DNA of 64,000 bases from Clostridiales bacterium (lineage in GTDB: Bacteria; Bacillota; Clostridia; Oscillospirales; Oscillospiraceae). The DNA lies in assembly GCA_029265405.1 (NCBI GenBank), contig JAJUJI010000010.1, positions 1 to 64,000 of the forward strand, read 5' to 3'. Under the pieces are notes generated by a model, which saw only the letters and a list, made by a program, of their open reading frames with translations, ran no database searches and was not told where the DNA came from. The translations under genes and the position numbers were made by a program. This document shows, piece after piece, positions 26,527 to 41,975 of the stretch. How positions within the stretch are numbered: the first letter of the stretch is position 1; the number at the start of each line of letters is the position of its first letter.

Positions 26527-27721
26527 AAATTACGGCTACGTCATTTTGATTTTGCTTTGCCTGGCGATGTGCCTCCCCAGCTTCGCGCAGTATCAGGTGA
26601 TGGTTCTGGGCGACAGGCTGCGGGCGAGCATGGGGCTAAATATGAGCCAGTTTTCAAGCATAGCCACAGCCCCGCTCGTCATGGGCATAATCGCCGGCTT
26701 TTTGTCCGGCATGCTTGCCGACAAATACGGGGTAAAGGTCCTCACCGTCAGCTTGATAGTTACGACTGCGGGGATATGCCTGAGGCTTGTCGGCGGCGGC
26801 TTTTTCACGATGTACATATTGATGGTCATGCTGGGCTGCTCGGCTACCTTCGTCAACACCGCCACACCCAAGATCATGGGCTCGTGGTTTACGCCCGCCA
26901 GCGCCACAGGTATGATGGGCATAGCGCTCGCTTCCACGAACGTCGCCATGGCGCTAGGGAGCGGCACCGCCGCGCTGTTCGAGTCCACAGAGGCCGCCTT
27001 CAGGTTCACGGCGGCGGCCGCGGTCGCAATAATGCTGCTCTGGCTTGTCTTTATTAAGGAAAAGAGCGCCCCCGCCGGGCAGGCCCGTGAAAGCGCGCCC
27101 TTCAGGGAAAGCCTCGCCGTGGTGGTCAAAAACAAGGGCATATGGGCTGCGGCGCTGTGCGGAATGTCCATGTGCACCGGCCTTACGGGCTGCGGCGTTT
27201 TCATGCCGCAGGCGCTGATGTCAAGAGGCCTGAGCGAAGCGGGAGCCGGAGCCATGGGCATGGCACTGACCTTTGGGTATATGGCGACAAGCCTGGTTTC
27301 GCCCGTCATTATAAAAAAAGTCGGAACAACAAAAAAGCGCCTTCGCCTTTTGATGACGCTCTACGGCGCGCTCATGGTAGTTTTCCTGGCCGTGGGCTGG
27401 CTTGCGCCTGTGGGCGTCTTGCTTGCTATAACGCTTTTCATTGAGGGCTTTCTGGTAATGGGCTTCGAGGCTCTGATGCTTGCCATTCCGGTGTCCATGA
27501 AGGGGATCGGGACTAAGTATTCCGCCACGGCCACGGGGCTCATAGTGACCGTTCAGCTTATTGGGGCGGTAACGATAACCTCTTACGTGGCCGCGCCCAT
27601 AGCGGGAGACAACTATCATCTCATTTTTCTCATGCTGGCGGCCGTAGGGCTCGTATTTTGCGTTTGTTCAAGGTTCCTGCCGATAGAGGACTTGCTGGGA
27701 AATAGCTCAAAGGCAGGTTAG
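26501..27721 (+). CDS. Major facilitator superfamily transporter
   Basis: 406-residue MFS protein with about 12 membrane helices. The loop 2-3 signature is visible as GMLADKYGVK, and loop 8-9 as KKVGTTKKRLR. The substrate is not readable from sequence, although the overall look resembles organic-anion or nitrate-type MFS carriers. ATG 26501 overlaps the whiA end by 26 nt, implying translational coupling. A TTG 12 nt upstream is possible but unsupported. A strong bidirectional terminator follows. Confidence 0.85.
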   Translation: MLKKLKNNENYGYVILILLCLAMCLPSFAQYQVMVLGDRLRASMGLNMSQFSSIATAPLVMGIIAGFLSGMLADKYGVKVLTVSLIVTTAGICLRLVGGGFFTMYILMVMLGCSATFVNTATPKIMGSWFTPASATGMMGIALASTNVAMALGSGTAALFESTEAAFRFTAAAAVAIMLLWLVFIKEKSAPAGQARESAPFRESLAVVVKNKGIWAAALCGMSMCTGLTGCGVFMPQALMSRGLSEAGAGAMGMALTFGYMATSLVSPVIIKKVGTTKKRLRLLMTLYGALMVVFLAVGWLAPVGVLLAITLFIEGFLVMGFEALMLAIPVSMKGIGTKYSATATGLIVTVQLIGAVTITSYVAAPIAGDNYHLIFLMLAAVGLVFCVCSRFLPIEDLLGNSSKAG

Positions 27722-27784
27722 GGCCCGACGTTATGTCTCCTGCCCGCAGCGGCGACGCGCCGCCGGCGGCGCCCATAAGGATAA

Positions 27785-27824
27785 AAAAGCCTCCGCCCGG
27801 CAATCGAGCCGGGCGGAGGCTTTT
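27785..27824. terminator. Strong bidirectional terminator (MFS gene / corA)
   Basis: 13-bp perfect GC-rich stem GCCTCCGCCCGGC / GCCGGGCGGAGGC with a 6-nt loop, A tract on one side and TTTT on the other, between convergent genes. Confidence 0.93.
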
Positions 27825-27843
27825 ATGAAGAGCGCGGCCGCGG

Positions 27844-28776
27844 TTAAAAGAGCCGCTTTTTCATCAGGGCCAGCGTGGTAAGTATCGACAGCAGCGCGGA
27901 AGCGCCTACTATGACATAAAAGGCGTATGGGTAATTTTCAAAAGGGATGCCTACGTTCATGCCGAAAAAGCCCGATATCATGCTGGGAACAGCAAGCGTT
28001 ATCGTGACGATGGTCAGAGATTTCATGACGATGTTGAGGTTGTTCGATATCACGGAGGCGAAGGCGTCCATTGTGCCGCTTAGTATGCTGCTGTATATGT
28101 TGGTCATTTCTATGGCCTGCTTGTTTTCTATGATGACATCCTCCAGCAGCTCCTGGTCGTCCTCGTATTTCCTGATGGCCTCAAGCTTCATCAGCTTTTC
28201 AAGCACGGACTCGTTGGATTTAAGGGAAGTGGAGAAATATACAAGGCTCTTTTCAAGCTGCAAAAGCTGGGTAAGCTCCTTGTTTTTCATCGATTTTTGA
28301 AGGTCGTTTTCTATCCTGTTGCTGAGCTTTTCTATCTGGCGAAGGTAGTTGAGATACAGGGTGGCGTTCTTGAAAAGTATCTGTAAAAGGAACCTGCTTT
28401 TATATTGCGTGTAGAATGACTTGACGCGCTTTTTGGTGAATTCGCTCAATACCGCCGTTTCCTTGAGGCAGACGGTCACGAGGCAGTTTTTTGTCAAAAT
28501 GATGCCGAGGGGTATCGTCGAATAGACGTTCATGCTTCCGGCATCCTCTATTATCGGCACGTCCACAAGTATCAGAGTCTGACCGTTTTCAATCTCTATA
28601 TGGGAGCGCTCCTCCTCGTCGAGGGCAGGCCTTATCATTTCGGCCTCTATGCCCGTTGCTTCGACTACTCGGCCTATCTCCTCCTCGGTGGGATTCACCA
28701 GGCTGATCCATACGCCCTCCTCAAAGGCCTCGCAGCAGATCAGCTCCTCATTGACGGTTTTGTAAAATTTGACCAT
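27844..28776 (-). CDS. corA: CorA family magnesium transporter
   Basis: 310-residue CorA channel subunit. A long N-terminal cytoplasmic domain with acidic and helical stretches leads to two C-terminal membrane helices. The pore signature GMN is at ~272-274 (FFGMNVGIP), and the basic end KKRLF is typical. It forms pentamers that admit Mg2+. ATG 28776 is chosen over GTG 28785 because GAGAGGG overlaps the GTG and lies 8 nt from the ATG. The M-box riboswitch upstream supports the magnesium role. Confidence 0.95.
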   Translation of the reverse strand: MVKFYKTVNEELICCEAFEEGVWISLVNPTEEEIGRVVEATGIEAEMIRPALDEEERSHIEIENGQTLILVDVPIIEDAGSMNVYSTIPLGIILTKNCLVTVCLKETAVLSEFTKKRVKSFYTQYKSRFLLQILFKNATLYLNYLRQIEKLSNRIENDLQKSMKNKELTQLLQLEKSLVYFSTSLKSNESVLEKLMKLEAIRKYEDDQELLEDVIIENKQAIEMTNIYSSILSGTMDAFASVISNNLNIVMKSLTIVTITLAVPSMISGFFGMNVGIPFENYPYAFYVIVGASALLSILTTLALMKKRLF

Positions 28777-28808
28777 GGATATCACCCTCTCTTAAAGTGT
28801 ATGAGGGT

Positions 28809-28895
28809 CTATCCGCCTGCGCTTGAAACGGCATGGCGGACCAGCCCCGTTTTTAGTTCGTACGATGTACTTCGTATACCGCCGTCGCCGTCCAT
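28809..28895 (-). CDS. Putative 28-residue leader peptide upstream of corA
   Basis: Small ORF beginning MDGDGGIRSTSYELKTG and ending at TAG, 32 nt before the corA start. Its Shine-Dalgarno sequence GGAGGTGA, 4 nt before the ATG, is the strongest in the leader. It lies after the M-box terminator and so is transcribed only with corA. I recognise no homologue. It could couple Mg-dependent translation to corA expression, as leader ORFs of some enterobacterial Mg transporters do. No evidence of translation beyond the SD. Confidence 0.45.
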   Translation of the reverse strand: MDGDGGIRSTSYELKTGLVRHAVSSAGG

Positions 28896-28912
28896 GCCGT
28901 CACCTCCAACAT

Positions 28913-28945
28913 AAAAAAATCCCGCCATTGCAACGAATGACGGAA
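28913..28945 (-). terminator. M-box expression-platform terminator
   Basis: On the minus strand TCCGTCATT pairs with AATGGCGGGA (one bulge, one G-U) over CGTTGC, followed by TTTTTTT. The CATTCGTTG within it is also complementary to CAACGAATG at the end of the aptamer, which gives a competing antiterminator. Confidence 0.85.
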
Positions 28946-28954
28946 AAACGGCTC

Positions 28955-29118
28955 CACCATTCGTTGAGCTTCAACACTATACGGCGTCAACCGGAAAACG
29001 CGTAACGGCCAGCTGCGCTAAGTAGAACCTTGTTTCGATAATACCTGTTGGCCCATTGGCATCTCTCGATGTTTCCGGGCGGCAGCATGTGTCCGTATAG
29101 TAGCCTCACCTAACGATG
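28955..29118 (-). ncRNA. M-box (ykoK-type) magnesium riboswitch
   Basis: The minus strand carries the conserved M-box sequence: GTTAGGTGAGGC at the 5' end, ACATGCTGCCGCCC, GCCAATGGGCCAACAG, GCAGCTGG, and GCCGTATAGTGTTGAAGCTC at the 3' end. Mg2+ binding should favour the terminator and lower corA expression. Confidence 0.95.
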
Positions 29119-29134
29119 ATACGCTTGCGCTTGC

Positions 29135-29163
29135 ATTATAGACTAAAAGCGGCGCTATTGCAA
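29135..29163 (-). promoter_or_regulatory. Sigma-A promoter of corA
   Basis: TTGCAA (29158-29163), 17-bp spacer, TATAAT (29135-29140), just upstream of the M-box. Confidence 0.85.
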
Positions 29164-29172
29164 CATGAAATT

Positions 29173-29214
29173 GCGGCCTTCCGAAAAAGCGCCCCGCGCT
29201 TTCCGGAAGGCCGC
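29173..29214. repeat. 42-bp nested inverted repeat, probable terminator
   Basis: Outer arms GCGGCCTTCCG and CGGAAGGCCGC are perfectly complementary. On the minus strand they enclose an inner hairpin AAAGCGC/GCGCTTT followed by a short T run. It lies between the glmL stop and the corA promoter, so it probably ends the glm transcript. Confidence 0.6.
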
Positions 29215-29285
29215 GCTGGTGCCGGCCGCAGATAAAAAAGCAAAGACCGGCTCATTATGAAATCACGCCGCAAAACGGCGCTTTT

Positions 29286-30674
29286 TCAAAGCCTGACCAT
29301 GTATTTCCTGAATATCCTCAGGGCTTTTTCCGGCTCGGTGAGGGAGAGCAGGCCTACGGCAAAGAGAATATAGCGCCTGTCCAGATAATAAGAGGGGCTG
29401 ACGGGCTTGAGTATAAGGGAGGATGCGCCGTCCGCGCCGCATAGGGCCGCGCCCTCGAGAACAAATTTCGGGTCGGCCGAAAAAGCCAGGGGCCCTCCGG
29501 TGCCGATTACGGTCCTTATCTCCCGCAGGTCCTTGCCGCGCTGGAGCCAGACCTCGCCGCTTCCCGTGAAGCGGCGCTCAAGCCGCCCGGCGTGCCTGTC
29601 CACCGCCGCTCTGACCGCAAGCTGAGACAGAAGCATTTGGAATTTTATCTGCTCGTCCCCCTTGGGAACGCTCAGGGCGGCCTTCAGGCCCTCGGCCGCG
29701 GCCTCGCAGGACTGGACGCCATCAAGGCCGACGCGCTCGCGCCGCGCTATCTCAACCAGCGTGTCGAGGTTGTGGAACAGGCCCAGGTCGCCCTCCACAG
29801 TTCTTTTCGCGTAGGGCTCGGGAAGGCCGGCATAGCCGACTCCGGCCTTTAGAGGCGCGCCGTATCCGGCTGAATAAACGTCGGTCGTCGCTCCGCCGAC
29901 GTCCACGGCCAGCAGCTCGCCGAGGCCGGGCTCTGAATAAGCGCCTTCCGACAGCACCCTGACCGCCTGGAGAACCGCCGAGGGCGTGGGCATGACTACC
30001 CCGCCCGTAAGCTCGCGCACCGCGCTTATGCCCTTGGCCTCGGTTATGCGGCCGATGAACAGCTCGCGTATGGCCTCGTTGACCGGCTCCAAATCCAGGA
30101 CGCCGAATTCGGGCATTACATTGCTTGTGTATACGACTTTTTTTCCCTTGCCGTCCAAAAGCGCGCGCAGCTCGTCCCGGGCCGACTTGTTACCCGCAAC
30201 GATTATGCAGCCTATCCCGGGGCCGGTCTGCGCGAGAAGCTCGGCGTTCCTGATTATGGTCCGCTTGTTGCCGCCGTCCGTACCGCCGGTAAGCAGCACT
30301 ATGTCCGGCTTGAGAGCTTCAAGCTGCTCGATCTCGCCTTTTGTCAGCTCGTAGGAATAAGAGCCGACGACCTTGGCTCCGGCGCCCAGGGCGGCCAGGC
30401 GTCCGGCCTCGGTGGTGTATTCCGGCACAAGGCCCACGCAGGCCATGCGCAGGCCGCCCGCCGCGCTTGAGCAGGCCTGCGCTCCGCGTATGTCGTCCTC
30501 CGAAACGGGCACAGCTTTTTTCAGCTCGCCTAGGGCCCGGCGCAGGCCGGCGGTTATATCCGTATCTGCCGTGGAGGGAGCCTGAACCCGCGCCGCAAGC
30601 TCCTCCCGCTCCATGTCGAAGGCCGCCACCTTGGTGAAGGTGCTGCCGAAATCTATGAAAATCCTGATTTTCAA
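29286..30674 (-). CDS. glmL: GlmL/MutL-type reactivating ATPase for the B12 mutase
   Basis: 462-residue ASKHA-fold ATPase of the glutamate mutase MutL/GlmL family. The phosphate loops are IFIDFGSTFTKVAAFD at the start and AVDVGGATTDVYSA near ~250. VLLTGGTDGGNKRTI near 125 is the family motif. Such proteins chaperone or reactivate adenosylcobalamin mutases by exchanging damaged cofactor. It lies 65 nt after the fused mutase gene on the same strand, which fits that role. A GGGCGGGA hairpin sits in the gap. SD GGAGAG is 10 nt before ATG. Confidence 0.9.
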   Translation of the reverse strand: MKIRIFIDFGSTFTKVAAFDMEREELAARVQAPSTADTDITAGLRRALGELKKAVPVSEDDIRGAQACSSAAGGLRMACVGLVPEYTTEAGRLAALGAGAKVVGSYSYELTKGEIEQLEALKPDIVLLTGGTDGGNKRTIIRNAELLAQTGPGIGCIIVAGNKSARDELRALLDGKGKKVVYTSNVMPEFGVLDLEPVNEAIRELFIGRITEAKGISAVRELTGGVVMPTPSAVLQAVRVLSEGAYSEPGLGELLAVDVGGATTDVYSAGYGAPLKAGVGYAGLPEPYAKRTVEGDLGLFHNLDTLVEIARRERVGLDGVQSCEAAAEGLKAALSVPKGDEQIKFQMLLSQLAVRAAVDRHAGRLERRFTGSGEVWLQRGKDLREIRTVIGTGGPLAFSADPKFVLEGAALCGADGASSLILKPVSPSYYLDRRYILFAVGLLSLTEPEKALRIFRKYMVRL

Positions 30675-30709
30675 TTTTCTCTCCGCGCGCCGCAGCGCCG
30701 AATCCGTAT

Positions 30710-30731
30710 TTCCCGCCAGAGCGGGCGGGAA
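30710..30731. repeat. Small hairpin between glmE-S and glmL
   Basis: TTCCCGCC and GGGCGGGAA arms (8-9 bp) in the 65-nt gap between the two genes. No T run, so it may stabilise mRNA ends instead of terminating. Confidence 0.4.
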
Positions 30732-30739
30732 TAAAGAGT

Positions 30740-32674
30740 TTACAGCAGGCCTCTGGCCCTGAGGTCGCGGCAGAGATCCAGCATTGAGCGCTCAACGTCC
30801 GTTTCCGGAGGATAGACCCTGTCGAAGCCTATCTTCGGGTCCTTGAAGGTGGCCTCGTCCTGCTTGAAATCCCGCACGCCGACTCCCAGTATGCCGCCGA
30901 TGTACAGCAGTATGTCGCCTATTCCGGCCTCTACGCACTTGGCGCGGAAGCCCTGGCAGTCCATTTCGGCCATGCCGTAAAGCGAGGAGACGAACATGGC
31001 GCAGGCGTCCGTTTCCTGCGCTGCCTTTATGAAATCCTCCGGCGCGGTCTGAGCGCCCAGCGCCACAACCTTGAAGCCGTATTCGCCGAGTATTTTGGAA
31101 ACTATTTTGGTGCCGATGACATGCGAATCCACGCCCACGGTGCCGGTGACGACGGTGGGCCTTTTTGCCTGTATGGCGGGCTTGAACTCAAGGCAGGCGG
31201 CCTCGTAGGGGCTGACCTCCGGCGCTCCTACCAGCCTGCCCTTGCTTAGGGCCCAGAAATCGGCTATGGAGGCGCTGAAGCCCAGCTTCACGCCCTGCGC
31301 CCTTTCGCGCTCCCTGAGCTTTTCCCTATGGTATTCCTTGACCTCCTCCGGAACCGGTATGTTGCCGAAATCAAGGTACCGGCAGGCCCCGTGCAGGTCG
31401 CGCGCCCCAAGGCAGAGATCGCGCGGATGCTTGTTGATGGAAAAGGGGGAATCGAGCACTCCGGCCTCAATCGCCAGAACGGTGCCGACGCAAACGTCCC
31501 CGTCGCCCATTTCCAGCACCTTGTCCACTATTGCGCTGACGGCCTTGACGGTCATCTCCGTCTCAAGCCGGACCTCCTTTTCGTTGACCTCGAAGTCCTG
31601 CGCCCGCATGACCTCGAAGATCCAGTTGGCGCTGCGATAGGTTTGCAGGTGCGACTCTATGCTGGGAACGCCGCTGGCCTCGTCCACCGTCTTGACCGAG
31701 CAGGCGGGCAGCCTGGCGGCGGCAGCGAGCATTGCGGTGTAGTTGATGTATGCGTAGGCCATGCCGATATCCTGCGGGAAGGGGAAGAGGGAGGATTGGT
31801 TGCCTATTATGCCGGGGATGAAGGCGTCCTTCCTTCCCATCTTTTCAAAATATTTTGGGAAAAGAATCTCGGTGGCCCGGATGTCGGAAAGGTCCTGGGA
31901 AAAGTTGCCCTGCATGTTGGTGAGAGGGATTATCGCGCGGCCGCCCTGGCCGGTGGTGACCAGGCTCTCTATTATCTGCGTGGCTATGTTCATATACATC
32001 GGCACCACGCCGTTCGGGAGCCAGCCGTGGCAGGCCGAGCTGAGAATCACGCCGTGGTCGGCATACCAGCCGATAAGGCGGCCCAGGTATTGGGCCGTCT
32101 CTATGCATTCCTCGGGAGTCACCAGCTTGTCGTAGCCGGAAATCCACCCGAAAAAGCTGTTGGGCATCGAGGTCATGCCGGAGGCGAAGGCCATTTCGGC
32201 CACGAAGCTGTTGGCTCCGTGGGACGAGCGGGGATCGAAGGCGCCTGTGCAGGACTCCACCACCCGCCTGTTGGTCTTTACGCCGTGGTTTATGATCGGA
32301 TAGCCGTTGAGCATGGGCCGGCCTGTACGGACGCTCTCCTCAAGTCCGCGCTGGGCCTTTTCAAATTGGCGGTTCCTCGTATACGAGTCCGTAGTGAACG
32401 GAAAAAGCTCCACCCCTACGGAATTGAGCGCCCGGAGAAGCTTAATCTCCTCCTCCGCCACGGGAACGCCGCTGCGGGGATAGAGGCCGGTCCTGCCCTC
32501 GGCCTTGTATCTGGCCAGCCGCTTGGCAAAATTTTTATCCTCCGGCAGCGACTTCTGGTATTCCACGGCCTCGTGGAGGTCTATGTCCCTGCCGGTCGGC
32601 CAGGCGGATATCTCCTTTTCGTGCAGCTTCATGAATACGGCTTCGTCTATTTTTACATCTCTGACTCTTATCAT
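30740..32674 (-). CDS. glmES: Fused glutamate-mutase-type enzyme (GlmE domain + GlmS B12 domain)
   Basis: 644 residues. Residues ~15-480 align by eye with the catalytic epsilon subunit of glutamate mutase (WPTGRDIDLHEAVEYQKSLP, GRPMLNGYP). Residues ~505-640 match the cobalamin-binding sigma subunit, with the DxHxxG motif at D516-H518-G521 and FVSSLYGMAEMDC. In studied clostridia these are two proteins. GlmE residues for the coenzyme (VKT.DEA, the K326/E330 pair) and two of the three carboxylate-binding arginines (PRSG, YTR) are kept. The region with R149, E171, Y177 and Y181 is changed (DPRSSHGANS, SMPNSFFGW). The carbon-skeleton rearrangement chemistry is therefore likely, but the substrate may differ from glutamate. 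GGAGG lies 7 nt before ATG. glmL follows. No methylaspartate ammonia-lyase gene is in the window. Confidence 0.85.
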   Translation of the reverse strand: MIRVRDVKIDEAVFMKLHEKEISAWPTGRDIDLHEAVEYQKSLPEDKNFAKRLARYKAEGRTGLYPRSGVPVAEEEIKLLRALNSVGVELFPFTTDSYTRNRQFEKAQRGLEESVRTGRPMLNGYPIINHGVKTNRRVVESCTGAFDPRSSHGANSFVAEMAFASGMTSMPNSFFGWISGYDKLVTPEECIETAQYLGRLIGWYADHGVILSSACHGWLPNGVVPMYMNIATQIIESLVTTGQGGRAIIPLTNMQGNFSQDLSDIRATEILFPKYFEKMGRKDAFIPGIIGNQSSLFPFPQDIGMAYAYINYTAMLAAAARLPACSVKTVDEASGVPSIESHLQTYRSANWIFEVMRAQDFEVNEKEVRLETEMTVKAVSAIVDKVLEMGDGDVCVGTVLAIEAGVLDSPFSINKHPRDLCLGARDLHGACRYLDFGNIPVPEEVKEYHREKLRERERAQGVKLGFSASIADFWALSKGRLVGAPEVSPYEAACLEFKPAIQAKRPTVVTGTVGVDSHVIGTKIVSKILGEYGFKVVALGAQTAPEDFIKAAQETDACAMFVSSLYGMAEMDCQGFRAKCVEAGIGDILLYIGGILGVGVRDFKQDEATFKDPKIGFDRVYPPETDVERSMLDLCRDLRARGLL

Positions 32675-32739
32675 CGGTCATCCTCCGTAAAGAATGCGTC
32701 GCGCCCGCCGCCGGCGCGGCCGGCCTTGTCCGCCAGAAA

Positions 32740-32768
32740 AGTATAGCATGCCATACGAATATATGCAA
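32740..32768 (-). promoter_or_regulatory. Promoter of glmES-glmL
   Basis: TTGCAT (32763-32768), 17-bp spacer, TATACT (32740-32745). The short leader that follows does not resemble a cobalamin riboswitch. Confidence 0.7.
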
Positions 32769-32864
32769 ACGGCAAAATGCCGGCGCTGTTCAAGGCCGGC
32801 TTGAAGGCGGCGGGAAAAGCGCAAATGCGCCGCCGTACCGAGGGGTTTGGGCCGCAAGAGACCC

Positions 32865-34193
32865 TTATCCTTCCCCGCCGCCATCGGCTTTATCGCCGAA
32901 GAGCGCGGCGGCCGCAAAAAAGGCCGCCGTTAAGGCTAAAATAACAAGAAGGGCAAAGCCGCAGCGCATGGGCAGGAGATAGCGCATATAAAAATAAGCG
33001 TGGTAGCCCAGAAGCGAGGCAAACTGGGAAAAAAGCGGCAGGAGCAGGCAGGCCGGCTCAATGAATGCCGCGGCTAGGGCCAGCGCGTCGCAAAGGTAGA
33101 AATAGCGGTCGTGCATGTGCGGAAGCAGGAGAGGTATGGAAACGGAAAAGAGAAGCGCCGCAAAGAACAGGGAACGCCTGCCGATTTTTCGGCGTCTGAT
33201 GAAAAACGCCGCAAAAACGATAAGGCACAGGGCGGCGGCCGCAGCTATCCCAGCCGCGGCCGCCGCGGAAGTGTCGCCGCTATTGAAAAAATACGGCAGA
33301 GAGTACATGGAGGGAGAATTGTAGTTGAGCGCGCTTCCGGCGGTTCCGGCGGTCGATATGTAAACGGAAACAGTGTCCCGGAAGCCGCGGCCGGCCAGCA
33401 GGGCCGGCGATACGGCAAGGAGATAGACCGCCGGAAAGACCGGCAGATGCCGCAGTCTTAGCCTGCCGGAAAAGAGAAACAAGAGAAAGACCGGCATTAC
33501 GAATACCGCCTGGAGCTTGAAAGCGAAGGAAAGGGCCGCGGCGGCCATGGAGAGAGCGGGCTTCGAGTCAAGGCAGAGCCAGAGCGCCAACACGGCAAGC
33601 GAGGCGTAGATGCTGTCGCACTGGCCCCAGACGGAGCCGTTGATGAATACGGTCGGCAGGGCCAGCGCGGAGGCAAAGCACAGCGACTTTTTAACGTGGC
33701 TTTCGGTAAAAGCGGAAAGCGTTTTCATAAGCGCAAAGGCGAGGAGCAAATCGAATAAGACGGAAAGCAGCTTTATAAGGTAAAGGGTGTCGAATTCAAA
33801 ATAGGAAAAAACGGCGAGAAAGAAAAGATAGGGCACGTTGTAGTTGCCTACCGCGTATTTCAGGCCGGCAAGCCCCCCCAGCTCCCTGAAGCGTTCCGTC
33901 CAGGGCTTTAAAAAATCAATGTAATCAGAGGTGGCGACGCCGAAAAAGCAAAGGCGCAGCAGGAGAAGAAGGCAGACCGCTGCTGAAACGGGCAGAAAAA
34001 AGCCTCCGAACTCCCTGCGCGAAATAAGCAGGAAGAGTCCGGCGAAAACCGTCAGACAGGAGGAAAGCAGCAGGGCGCCCCAGACGCCGCAGCCGGGCAG
34101 GCGGAAAGAAACAAAAAACGCCGCCGCAAAAAAACCGGCGGACAGCAGGCTGCAGCGTATAACCGACCCGTTTAAAGCTTCGCCCTTTTTCAT
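32865..34193 (-). CDS. GT-C-like multi-pass membrane glycosyltransferase
   Basis: 442-residue polytopic membrane protein with roughly 10-12 hydrophobic segments. Features of the mannosyltransferase/DUF2029-like GT-C group are present: an extracytoplasmic acidic motif early on (TSDYIDFLKPWTERF), the NGSVWGQCDSIYASLAVLAL segment, and PHMHDRYFY late in the protein, a motif common in these enzymes. It probably uses a polyprenyl-phosphate sugar to modify a cell-surface glycan or protein. The acceptor is unknown. ATG 34193 has only GGGAAG as SD. An upstream in-frame codon at 34235 lies inside a terminator hairpin and is less likely. Confidence 0.75.
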   Translation of the reverse strand: MKKGEALNGSVIRCSLLSAGFFAAAFFVSFRLPGCGVWGALLLSSCLTVFAGLFLLISRREFGGFFLPVSAAVCLLLLLRLCFFGVATSDYIDFLKPWTERFRELGGLAGLKYAVGNYNVPYLFFLAVFSYFEFDTLYLIKLLSVLFDLLLAFALMKTLSAFTESHVKKSLCFASALALPTVFINGSVWGQCDSIYASLAVLALWLCLDSKPALSMAAAALSFAFKLQAVFVMPVFLLFLFSGRLRLRHLPVFPAVYLLAVSPALLAGRGFRDTVSVYISTAGTAGSALNYNSPSMYSLPYFFNSGDTSAAAAAGIAAAAALCLIVFAAFFIRRRKIGRRSLFFAALLFSVSIPLLLPHMHDRYFYLCDALALAAAFIEPACLLLPLFSQFASLLGYHAYFYMRYLLPMRCGFALLVILALTAAFFAAAALFGDKADGGGEG

Positions 34194-34233
34194 AACCGAC
34201 ACTTCCCGTAAAACAGCCGCAGCCCGATCCCAC

Positions 34234-34262
34234 AAAAAAAGGCCAAGCCGGGCGGCTTTGCC
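34234..34262 (-). terminator. Intrinsic terminator just upstream of the GT-C gene
   Basis: On the minus strand GGC-A-AAGCCG pairs with CGGCTT-G-GCC (9 bp, one mismatch) and is followed by seven T. It points into the GT-C gene, 40 nt before its start, with no gene upstream on that strand. Confidence 0.75.
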
Positions 34263-34291
34263 AAATTAAACAAAAAATATCGTAAAAAGTG

Positions 34292-34320
34292 TTGACAAAC
34301 GATAAAGCGCTTGATATAAT
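34292..34320 (+). promoter_or_regulatory. Sigma-A promoter of rpoBC
   Basis: Perfect TTGACA (34292-34297), 17-bp spacer, TATAAT (34315-34320). A leader of nearly 200 nt follows, with two small hairpins (CACTA/TAGTG and GCCGCC/GGCGGC). No gene is seen in it. Confidence 0.93.
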
Positions 34321-34517
34321 ACCTTGCTTTTCGTATCCGCGATAAAAAGAGAAACTTTCAGCACTAACGTTTATAGTGTACCATAATGAGAAAAAAAGTC
34401 AAGCCGATATGGCAACTGACACGTTAATATAAAACAACCGTGCCGCGTGTTCAGATTTAAGCTTAGGCTAAGCCGCCCCTCGGCGGCAATTCAGACACAC
34501 AGGAGTGAAGGGGCAAT

Positions 34518-38267
<3,750 letters not shown>

Positions 38268-38327
38268 GCAGCGCTCCGTTTCCGGTCGCGCTTTTGAATC
38301 CAGTCGCCATGAAAGGGGCATCATTTA

Positions 38328-41879
<3,552 letters not shown>

Positions 41880-41897
41880 ATAAGGCAGTCTGACAAG

Positions 41898-41926
41898 TTG
41901 ACTAAGCGGGCAAATTGTGCTATAAT
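41898..41926 (+). promoter_or_regulatory. Sigma-A promoter of rpsL-rpsG-fusA
   Basis: TTGACT (41898-41903), 17-bp spacer, TATAAT (41921-41926). Confidence 0.9.
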
Positions 41927-41975
41927 TCCAATTTGTCTGATTAGAATATAAAGTATCAACGAAAGGAGGAAACAC

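Noticed and set aside
32675-32770. Cobalamin riboswitch before the B12-dependent mutase gene
   Set aside because: The leader is only ~60 nt and has no B12-box-like conserved core.
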